This document shows, in pieces, positions 23,749 through 34,273 of a stretch of DNA of 64,000 nucleotides. The notes under the pieces are model-generated. The model saw nothing but the letters and a program-made list of their open reading frames with translations, did no database searches and was not told the origin of the DNA. Numbering within the stretch: position 1 is the stretch's first letter; each line of letters opens with the position of its first letter. The position numbers and the translations under genes are program-made. The stretch lies in contig NC_089454.1 in NCBI RefSeq assembly GCF_026210795.1, positions 2,852,001 to 2,916,000 of the forward strand. Direction: 5' to 3'. The stretch comes from Rhizophagus irregularis (Eukaryota > Glomeromycota > Glomeromycetes > Glomerales > Glomeraceae).

Positions 23749-26610
23749 ATTAAAAGAATAATTAACTGTAATTCTTGATGGTATTTATTATTTTTTAATT
23801 TGTCATCTTTTTTGCAGGTTTTGCGTTCCGGTTTGAGTTTGATTTTAATTTATAGAGTATTCTATGAGTAAAGCGTATATTTTCACCTTTTCTTAAAAAA
23901 TAATAATGATTTCAGTAATTGTTTAGTTTTTGTAATTGTAATTGTCCATATTCTCACTACTCATTATTTTGTACATTCTATTGCGCACTTCACTCAAAGT
24001 TAATTTTTTTGTAACTTAATTATCCTTTTATTTCATTCTTTGTAATTAACTTATTCCGAAACAGATAATAAATATTGTTAATCAACCATGTCAAAGCGAC
24101 TACATCTAGCAGTTTTCACAAATAAAAAATAGTAAGGCATACAAAAGCTTAGTGAACTGGAAATAAACATTATCATCCATGTAGCCAAACGGCAATGAGT
24201 AACAAGTCTCGAACTAGAACGTCTAATACTGGGGGGCGTGTTAGTTATACTAGAAAAAAAAATGCCCAATATAAATTCCAAGCTGCAATTTGAAATGTGG
24301 AGGAACAACGTTAAATTAGGAAAAGTTATTTTATAACATTAATCAGAGTTGTTATTGTACGAAAAAATGGAATCGGGATAAAAGTTTCAAAAAAAAATCA
24401 AACACATACCGCTATATTTTTCCTAAATGAAATAATTTCCAAGTATGTAATGTTCTTTGGGCATGAAAAGAAGTGATGGGAGACGAAAAGGAGCGATGGG
24501 AGATGAAAAGAAGTAAAGGGAAGATGAAGAGGAGTAAAAATTTATTATAATTGTAAAATTTAATAAAAAAATTTTCCAATAAATTTTCAATCAATTTTTT
24601 GTAAAAAAAAGATCTCTAATGAAATTCTTTATTAAAAAAAAATTTTCAAGCCAAAATTCTCGATACATTTATTAAAAAAAAAACTATTTTCAATAAAATC
24701 TTCTATTAAGATTTCTAAACAAATTCTCCATCAAAAAAATAAAAAATTTTTAAACAAACAGTTCTCTAATGAAATTCTCAATCAAAAAAAAATATCCCGA
24801 TCAAAGAAAAATTTCTAACGAAAATCTTTCATCAAAAAACACATTTTCCATATTAAAAAAATTCAAAGATTCTTACCACCTATTAAAAAAATTTTCAAAG
24901 AATTTCTATATCAAAAAAAAAAACTCCCCTCCTATTAAAAAAAAAATCTTTACCGAAATTCTCTATCAAAAAACACAGAATAGATCAGCAGGCGGCGTAG
25001 ACACATAATTCATAATTCAATTAACTTGACATTGAATTTTTTTTAGTACATAGATTTACCAAAATATATAATAATTTATACCTCTAAATGTTCTCATAAT
25101 AATTGATGGATTTGATATAATGAACATATTTCATGATTGATTAATGGATTAATGATTAATTTTAGAAATACAGCAATTTATACCTTTAATAGGTATTTAA
25201 TGAAGTATCTACATCTGGCTACTGTATCCACTAATAAAATATAATTTTTCCTACTTAAAAAATTCTTTTAATAAATTTCATTTATATTTTTAAAAATTTT
25301 ATTAAAATTGAATGATTTTTATCATGATCTTATTAAATTATATATTTCCTGATTTTATTTCTACAAAATAAATGATCAAATGATCCTTAATTAAATATTA
25401 GGATTAAAATTAAAACTTTAGATTTGATTATTTGCTTTTCATTATGAAAATTTCAAAGTGGATAAAGTACAGGAGCTGTCAATAAGCACATTAAAGATAT
25501 TTTACAATCTACTATAGATGCACTGCAAAGATGGATAAAAACTCCATATGTAAATCACTTCACAATCTTTTATAGAGACATCAAAGTACACAGTTGGCTA
25601 AATTTACACTTGATTTATTTAATTCTGTTTTCATGAAAAATCATAACATTGGATAACACCTAACCAGTAATAGAGGCATTTCTCCACCAATAAAGGAAGA
25701 ATTTTCTTTCATGATTAATGAATAGGAAGCAACTTTCTACAATTAATAGAAAATAAAATTCTAACTACATTATTTTTGCCAAAGCTGCTGTGGAATTCTT
25801 TGTCACAAGGCAATAATGTTTCAAGATCAATAAAGATGAAGGTGATTCTTAAGACCATGCCTCCTAACTTACAATAAAATATGATGAAAAGTTTATGAGT
25901 GAGATGAATACAAATATTTTTCACCAACTCAGACATATGTTTACTTTATTATTGAAACACAAGTATTATTACAAATAGATTGATCTGCATTTCATGATAA
26001 AATTAGTGCAATGATCTAATTCTATAAAATGTCTCACATCTGGTATATAAAGTTGTGAAATGACTTGGTAAGTAGTTTGTTTATTAAATAATTTATCTCA
26101 AATGAAAATGTGAAATATATTGATTTTTTTCTTCATTTTAATATCAGGTGGAAATTATAAAGAGATATATAAAAAAAGAAAGATTAAATGAAAAGATTCA
26201 TATAAAAATTTTTACAAAAAAGAAATTTTATTAACAATTCAGGAAGTGATATCACAGATAATGCAAAAAGGCACATTAATTTTTAATCTTTATAGGAAAA
26301 ATGATGAAAAATTTGTGATTTAAAAATATCAATATATAAAGTAGATTTTATAAATAAAAATTTGGGACATTCAACTAAGGTGACTTTTCTGGCATTACAA
26401 TACTCAACGGCGTTTCGGTTAGAAAAACTTTATATTTAACGGGTACAAATCAACAAAGGTAATTCTTAAAATTATAAGTAATTTAAATGTCTTAACTATT
26501 ATTCATTTATTCTATATAGAAATAAAATAAATAATAAAAGAAAAATAAAGAAACAAATACTAATTCTTCGGGAGCTGCGGTGTTGGCAAATTCCGATATT
26601 CCACTATAAT
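23749..26610. other. Long gene-free spacer with degenerate short repeats
   Basis: About 24450-24530 is a purine-rich run of GATGGGAGA-type words. About 24560-24985 is a field of imperfect units of the type TTCTC-ATCAAAAAAAA-TTTTC, spaced some 30-40 bases apart. The rest is AT-rich, with short broken frames that I cannot assign. Confidence 0.5.
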
Positions 26611-28794
26611 TTACAAAATAAGTAAGGATTCTTCATTATCTTTATTATCATTATCCCTATTCGAATGGAAAATTCCTTTAAACCATGTATATATATTCAT
26701 GCAATATTTTTCAAACAATTTATCCACTTCGTGTCTTATTGAAAAATCCATAATTAAGGATACAACTCTCTAAGAAATAATTCAAAAATTAGGAATATAT
26801 ATAAAGTTGAAACATACGAGGAAAGATAGATAAAGGCTTACATATGAATAAAGAGATGCTGTGACATTTATAATTAAGGCTGTCCAACTGAATGACCTAA
26901 TTTTTCCATGTTGATTAAATACAAACCGAATCCTATTAGAAAAAAGAAAAAAAGAATTAATAAATTCTTATACTGTACATATATATATATATATAATGGA
27001 TGTATATATCTAGGTACCCATGGCGATTTTTAATTGTATAAGAACCATCATCAATATTAGAAGTAGCTTCAATTATTTTATATTTAGCATCATCAATAAT
27101 TCTTGCCTTATATTTATAATTGTATACGTTATTCTATTTGGGGTAAAAAAAAATTTTTATATCTTAAATAAATTTTTAAATAAATAAGTTTTGGAGGGAT
27201 TAAAAGTATATGACATACGATAAAGTACGAGATTGGATATGGATTTTGATAATATTCATAGTATATTACAATTACGATAATAATACCAGAGGATCTATTT
27301 GACTCGTTTGCACCAGGAGCGGTTGAGCAAGCTATTAAAAAATTGAATAGTTAATTAATATAAAAGAAGTTACTCTAAGCATACGGTAAATGCACCCTCG
27401 TTTTGTGGGCGCGGTTTTTTTGTATCACGGGGTGACAAATAAATTTTTGACACTAAAAAAAACTGTCCCTCAGATACTTAATGTTTTTGAACTCGTGGCT
27501 GCACGTGATCATGTGACACTTAAAGGCGAAGATCGACACAAACCGCGCCCACAAAACGGAGGTGCACGGTAAATTAATTATTACCGCTTAAGTCTGCGCC
27601 TATTCATTTTATTAAAATTGAACGTCAATAGAATTTTACATTAATTAATGATATTCTCAAATCTAAATACTAAATAGTACCTGCAGCGTCCAAAATTTCT
27701 TTCAGTGTTAAAACATCACCATCGTCTTTTGGATCAATCTACATGATTATTGAAGTAATTAATCATAATAATATGATGAATTTACATGATTTTTTTTTAC
27801 CATCAGTTTTTCTTTACCACAATCAGTCCACCATGATTTAATTACGGTCTTATCGTCAGCAGATAAAAATTGACCATTCATACATCTATTTTTAAGTAAG
27901 ACTTTTCCATCAATAGAAGCAATTGAATGTTCGATCATAACCTAAGTAGTGTTTTATTTGGAAAAAAATTACGAAAAAAAATATAAATATGCAGTATACT
28001 CTATATAATATATTTAACAAATATACAGTACAAAGTACTTACAGTGTAATTTTCAATATCAGCGATAAAAGAACTATTCATTACAGATTCACCATGAGCT
28101 TTATGAGTTTTATGAGAATTAATTATACAAGCATCTTTAGGTGATGATGCTAAAATCTTGCATGTTCCTGGTGGATATTTTACTATACTTGCTCTTGTAG
28201 TAAAAAATGCTACGCCCGTTTCCTCGATTGGATATTGTATTTCTTTTGCTCCCCAATATACGCAGGGTAATTTATCTTCTGCACAACTTGATGGATTTGC
28301 GTTTGGTGGCGATTCCACACAATATGAGGGTTTTATAAAATTACTTGGTTCCTGTAATGTTAATCTTACCGCGCCAGGTGTTAGAGGGTCCTGTATGGTA
28401 TAAATTACGCGAAAATTATTCAAACATTGTTATCAGTCGGATATCCATCATAGACTAGGCCAGACAATTTCTGGATAAGCATATGTGAAAATTTCAAGAT
28501 ATTTACCGTTTTTAAATATAATTTACCCTCGCAGATTAATAGAATGATATAGATTGAAATACAGAATTGAATAAACCGATAAATGAGACAATGTATTGGT
28601 CTATCATCTATCTCATGTATTTGATTGATGTTATGCCTAGTAAGGAAGCTTAATAAGAAAAAAGAAGAGTAAGATTACTTAATAAGTTTCTATTTTATTC
28701 ACAATCAGATAAGTCAATAATTATAAACATTACGCTTAACTCTAGTAAATATATATATTACTTACTTTTTTATGTTAATAAGCTGTCTAAGCAT
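26611..28794 (-). CDS. P2X-like ATP-gated cation channel, copy 1
   Basis: Nine exons splice into one 398-residue frame: 28766-28794, 28507-28648, 28043-28390, 27801-27941, 27681-27738, 27219-27331, 27018-27133, 26842-26932 and 26611-26769, all GT-AG. The order matches P2X receptors. First comes a short cytoplasmic start, then TM1 (CLIYRFIQFCISIYIILLIC) followed by EGKLYLKT, like the EKGYQ after TM1 in animals. An ectodomain with eight cysteines follows, containing IEETGVAFFTTR and FIADIENYT (compare AENFT). Then come SSGIIIVIVIYYEYY, YNYKYKARI (compare NFRFAKYY), TIKNRHGIRF (compare TLIKAYGIRF) and TM2. The length is normal for the family. P2X channels open on extracellular ATP and are known from early-diverging fungi. 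In TM2 the family aspartate is kept (SLIMD). An intron holds a MITE. Confidence 0.8.
27391..27566. repeat. MITE in intron 5 of P2X-like copy 1
   Basis: This 176-base element has terminal inverted repeats of about 27 bases (TGCACCCTCGTTTTGTGG on the left; TGCACCTCCGTTTTGTGG read from the right end) and a 7-base target duplication CGGTAAA on both sides. The matching intron of copy 2 lacks it, so the insertion came after the gene duplication or was lost from copy 2. It has no coding capacity. Confidence 0.85.
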
Positions 28795-28952
28795 GTTGAT
28801 AAACTGGTAGATCCACACTTAAATGATGATTTTTTTTTTAAAAAAAAATAACAATTAATAAAGAGATTATAGAGATCCTAATTAAATTTATTTTCTTCGT
28901 TCAAAGGACAGATATTGTTTCTGGAGAACAGAATATTTTCGAACGGAAATCC

Positions 28953-28960
28953 TATATATA
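28953..28960 (-). promoter_or_regulatory. TATA box of P2X-like copy 1
   Basis: TATATATA in the context CCTATATATACTTTTAA, about 160 bases upstream of the start codon, is matched by CCTATATATACACTTTTAA at the same place before copy 2. The nearby word CGTTCAAAGGA is also shared. Conservation between diverged copies supports a promoter. Confidence 0.55.
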
Positions 28961-29541
28961 CTTTTAAAATCTTTCATATTACAGTATTAGGAATTGCATT
29001 CTCATACATGAATTATAATTTATATCAATAATTCCGAAATTGGTTCTATTTATTTATTTATTTATTTATTTATTTTTTGGTCCATTTCTAACGCCGAGAT
29101 ACATTTATTTTTAAACGCCAAGCTACATAATTTAATAATTTATGTAGTAATTCGAATATATCTGTTACACGAACGTCCATTATTAATTACTACGATGAGA
29201 AATTTCTAGACTTATTAATTATCCGTGAAAAATCAATTAAAGAAATTTCAAATTTCTTTGTACAAAAAATGTGTGTAACGAACGTATCCAAGACATTTTT
29301 GAAATAAATAAAAGCTTCTTTATTGTTACTACGAAACATTAATATCAAAGTAATTGTTTAAAAATAATATTATTACAATGAAAAAATAAATAAGTAAATG
29401 TATAAATGATATTAACATAAACTTATTTAGAGAAAATTTTCTTTCATAAATATTATACAAAAATGGCAGAAATTGAAAGTAGAAAATCAAGTCCCTGATC
29501 TGTAGCATGTAACAGTTGTAACACTGTCCTCTTGTCACGTG

Positions 29542-30677
29542 AGTTATGCTGCATTTTCTATAATTACGCAGCATTTGAATTATTTCCAGCCACTCATTAT
29601 CGTCGGATATTTCATGTGTGTTGCGCAAAAAAATCAGAAAATCAAAATAAACAAAACGCAACCGATCGGAATTGAACAGATCATTATTTATACAAATATC
29701 ATACCCAGTATTGTCAGATGTTGACTGACATTATTGTGATTCCAACCCTGATGAAGTGAGATTTCCTGTCTGTACACATAAATTATAAACAAAATAAAGG
29801 TAAAATTTTATTTTATTTTATTTTAAAGATTTATTAATAATAGTCACGTTTCACAAAATATTAGCACTTTATGAATTTTTGTATCTTTTTATCAAGTATT
29901 CAATTTGATGGTAAATAATAATTATTATTTTAATGATTTTTTTAACGTTAAGATTTTTTATTTTCGATTAAAGTAGATTTGATATCAGAAAAATTTGGAT
30001 TTTAAAATTTTATTTGCCTAATATATTCACATATAATATTTTCTTTTTATTTATCAAAAAAGTATTATTCACTTGATAAATAGCGCAGTAATTTTGCTAT
30101 AACAGTTATAAATAATTGGGACTAATTTTCTAATAACGGTGACTTTATATTTTTTCCACTTTACGTTCAAAATATCTTTTAATTTTCTTTTTTAAAAATA
30201 ATTTATAGTTCAAGAAAATTTTGTTTATAAAAGTAATATAGATAGATTACTAGATATTTTTACTAATATGTTCCTTAAAGACGTTTACACGTGTTAATTT
30301 ATATGTTACTTAAGAAGTTATAAAATCATGAAGCGAAATTAGCATACCAAGACAACTAATGATTTCTATTTATATCAACATATAAGGTCTCTTGTAATAA
30401 TATTTAATTAAATATCTATTTTCGATAACATACTCGTAGATAATACGAGGCTAGCAACTGAAATTCGAAAATGAATGCGTTTGCATTTTGGATTGGGGAA
30501 TGAAAAAATATATCTTATATATTATTTATTTAATTAATGGATTTCTAACTCAAATTTACTCTTTATTGTGATAAAATAAATTAATAAAAATAAGCAAAAT
30601 AAATGCCTGCACCGTTGGCAAATTCTAATATTCTATTTATGTGACAAAAAATTCTATATTTCTAAAACTAGAATATT
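29542..30677. other. Spacer between the two P2X-like genes
   Basis: AT-rich DNA with no supported gene. It lies downstream of copy 2 and far upstream of copy 1. The small frames on both strands near 29.3-29.7 kb lack any recognisable feature. Confidence 0.5.
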
Positions 30678-32598
30678 CTATATTTGTTCATTTTCATTTT
30701 CATCTTCATATCTGATGAGAGGTAGGGTTTCTTCATTATCTTCATTGTTTTCAATATCATTATTCCTATTCGAACGAAAAATTCCTCTAAACCATGTATC
30801 CACTTCATGCCTTATTGAAAAATCCATAATTAAGGATACAACTCTCTAAAGAAAATATTTTACCAATTAGAAATATGTATAAAGTTGAAAACATACGAGA
30901 AAAGACTTACATATGAATAAAGTGATGCCGTGATATTTATAATTAAATCTGTCCAGCTGAATGACCTAATTTTTCCATGTTGATGAAATACAAGCCGAAT
31001 CCTATTAGAAAAGAAAAAGGAATTAATATACTTAATATACCGTGTTTATATTTATAAATGATCATTTAAATATAAATACCCATGCCGATTCTTAATTATA
31101 TATGAACCATCATCAATATTAGAAGTAGCTTCAATTATTTTGTATTCAGCATCATCAATAATTCTTGGCTTATATTTATAATTGTAAACATTATTCTGTT
31201 GAAAATAGAAAAAAATAAATTATTATATTATATATTTTTATATATAGTTTTTTCTAGTAAATAAAATATACAACATACGACAAATAACGAGATTGGACGT
31301 GGATTTTGATAATATTCATAGTGTATTACAATTACGATAATAATACCAGAGGATCTATTTGACTCGTTTACATCTTTATTTGCGCCAGGAGCAGATGAGC
31401 AAGCTATTAAAAAAATGTATAGTTAATTTAATATATAAGAATTTACTCAAAAATATAATTTAGCAAATATTTATTTATAAAGACAGCTACCGCTTAAGTC
31501 CGCGCCTATACATTTTTTTAAAAAAAATTGAATGTTTTAAAATAGAATTTTACAATAACCAACGATATTCTCAAATCTAAATACCTGCAGCATCCAAAAT
31601 TTCTTTCATTGTTAAAATATCACCATCGGCTTCATTACTATTGGCCCACCATGATTTAATTACTGTCGTATCATCAGCAGATAAAAATTGACCATCCATA
31701 AGTCTATTCTTAAGTAAAATTTTTCCATCGATAGAGGCAATGGAATGTTCAATCATAACCTAGGTTTTTTTTTGGACAAAAATTACAAAAAAAATTATAT
31801 ACGTGCAGTATACTCTATACAAACTATATAACAAATATACACAGTACTTACAGTATAATTTTCAATATCAGCTATAAAAGAACTATTCATTACAGATTCG
31901 CCAGAAGATTTACGAGAATTAATTATACAAGCATCTTCGGGTGATGATGCTAAAATTTTGCATGTTCCTTGTGGATATTTTACTATACTTGCTCTTGTAG
32001 TAAAAAATGCTACGCCCGTTTCTTCAATTGGATATTGAATTTCTTTTGCTCCCCAATATACGCAGGGTAATTTATCTTCTGCACAGCTTGGCGGATTTGT
32101 GGTTGGTGACGATTCCACACAATATGAGGGTTTTGTAAAATTATTTGGTTCTTGTAATGTTAATCTTACCGCGCCAGGTATTGGAGGATCCTATATATTA
32201 CGTCAAAAATTATTTATACATATGCTAATGGACCGAACGGATAATTTCTGGAAAAATATTTTTTTTTTGGTGAAATTTCAAGATAATTACCGTTTTTAAA
32301 TACAATTTACCCTCAACAATTAATAAAATTATATAAGCTGTAATGCAAAGTTGAATAAACCGATAAATGAAGCAATGTATTGGCCTATTTGTTATCTCAC
32401 TTATTTGATTGGTGTTATAAGTAGTAAGGAAGCTTAATTAAAAAAAAAAGAAAGAAAGGTGAGATTACAAGAATCAGATTTGATAATAAAATGAATTTAT
32501 TTATCCAAAGGAAATCCATACAAATAAAATGTTTCACGATAAGATAAGCAAATAACTAAATTACATTTTATTACTTACCTTTTTATTCTGCTAAACAT
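30678..32598 (-). CDS. P2X-like ATP-gated cation channel, copy 2
   Basis: Eight exons join into one 391-residue frame: 32579-32598, 32291-32432, 31852-32190, 31585-31759, 31279-31403, 31080-31195, 30911-31001 and 30678-30845. The start MFSRIKSFLTTYNTN keeps the family Y-x-T motif in the cytoplasmic tail, which copy 1 lacks. TM1 reads FIYRFIQLCITAYIILLIV. The ectodomain has six cysteines against eight in copy 1. It ends with TM2 and the tail ENEQI. Compared with copy 1, the junction between two ectodomain exons is fused without an intron, and the segment with one cysteine is replaced by ANSNEA. There are four extra residues (NKDV) before the SSGIIIV strand, and a shorter segment after HEVD. 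No break is seen, and both copies look functional. Confidence 0.8.
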
Positions 32599-32748
32599 AA
32601 TTGCTTGTTTTTTTTTAGATCTATTGTTATAAGGTCTTTTTACTTTGTAATCTCACCTTATTTATTTAAAAAAAAAAAAAATTTTAATTAAGTTTATTTT
32701 TTCGTTCAAAGGATATTGTCTAAAATATTTTTAAAACGGAGAAGACCC

Positions 32749-32756
32749 TATATATA
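32749..32756 (-). promoter_or_regulatory. TATA box of P2X-like copy 2
   Basis: CCTATATATACACTTTTAA lies about 155 bases before the start codon and matches the promoter of copy 1 in sequence and distance. Confidence 0.55.
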
Positions 32757-33450
32757 CACTTTTAAGATATAATATATTTAACCAAATGGTGTCAAATAAA
32801 TCCGAAATTAATTCTATTTTTTTAACGCGGAGTTACTTTGTTCACATATCCGAAATTGCGTAATTTGAATCCGAGAATGTTACGCAAAGCGGCAAAGGCC
32901 CAGTATTACTGCGTACATTAGAAACTCAGAAATTTCTAGATTTATTAATAATCTATGAATGAATGATAAAATTACTATTTATGTTTCTATAATGTTAAAT
33001 TTCTTTGTACAAAAAAAAAAAAATTATTATATGTAATAAATGCATCGAAACTGAAATAAATATTTTTCCGAAATAAATAAATAAAAGTTTTTTTATTGTA
33101 ACTATTGTAACTGAAAATTACAAATAAAAATAAAATTGATTATAAATATTTTGACCTAACATCAATACAAAATTAATTGTCTAAAAATTTTAGATACTAC
33201 AAAGAAAATAAATATATGATATCATTGTGTTTTCATCATATAAAAAAAAAATAAAATAATGTATTATTATCTTAATAAACAGTTATTGTTTTTTTTACTG
33301 TTGGTTAAAGTTAAATGTAATAAATCATGAACCTTATCCAAATTCCTTTCAAATATTTCGTTTTGTTATACAAAAATGGAAACAAAGAAGTCATGCTTAC
33401 AGGAATGAAAGTAAATCCGCGCCTAATGACTGTGATCTCCCTGTCACGTG

Positions 33451-34273
33451 AATCATGTTTCACACGGCATCTTCCATTTATTAGAATTGTTTAAAGTATA
33501 GAATACATTTTATCAATTTATATCTTAATAGATACATTAATATTATAGCATAATTATTATTTATTGAAACAAATAAACTTTTTATTTGATATACTTTTTT
33601 TCTTACACGTATATATCATTGTGGCATTAAGCTCAAATAATGGCGCAACTTTAACACTGGAAAATTGGTTAGGTAACGGGAAAATTGGTTAGACGCAAAT
33701 TTGGGTACAAAAAATTTTTTAGAACTCATTTTTGACTGTTCGCTATAAATTTGGGACTTAAATAATAATTTGGTGACTAAAATGCTGTCAAATATTTTTT
33801 TAATTTGACATGACGGACAAATTTTGAGGTATTTCATAAATCCGCCATGATGTATTTATAATTGAACTATAAAAATTAATATACAATATGGTTTACGTCT
33901 TTATCGGTCTTTATAGTTGGCCATTAGGAATACTGCGGCGACCAATAGGAATTAACTGATTTCAACATTGGATGTCTTATAAAATATCGGTCATTAAAAT
34001 TCCGCATATTCATAATAAATAATTTTAATTTTTTAATTTATTTATAAAATTTTACGATGGTTAATTTATTTGCTAATAAATTATAAAAAATTGTAAGACC
34101 ATTAAAATTTAAAATCCTCCTTAGCGTTATCTATTACATACATAAATATAAAAAAAAATTGCTACTCCATGAATTTGGGGGCAAAAAAAAATACATTTTT
34201 AAGTTAAGAAAGCTAACGTTAAACAGAATTTAAATTATAATGGCAAAAAAAGAAAAAAAAATTCACAAACTAT
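33451..34273. other. Gene-free spacer
   Basis: No gene is supported. The stretch at 33640-33720 has two near repeats of GGAAAATTGGTTAG. The remainder is AT-rich. Confidence 0.5.

Larger units (their letters stand above)
26611..33450. repeat. Tandem segmental duplication carrying the two P2X-like genes
   Basis: The segments 26611-29541 and 30678-33450 are homologous along the gene, its promoter with TATA box and a far upstream TCACGTGA word (29536 and 33445). They have diverged by many substitutions and indels, so the duplication is not recent. Copy 2 lost one intron; copy 1 gained a MITE. Confidence 0.8.

Noticed and set aside
24769-25008. 79-residue Lys/Ser-rich frame
   Set aside because: It is produced by the degenerate TTCTC-ATCAAAAAAA repeats.
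27390-27572. 60-residue frame within the P2X-like gene
   Set aside because: It lies entirely in the MITE in intron 5.
29329-29724. Small overlapping frames on both strands upstream of P2X-like copy 1
   Set aside because: No motif, no similarity between the duplicated copies in coding terms, and AT-rich composition.
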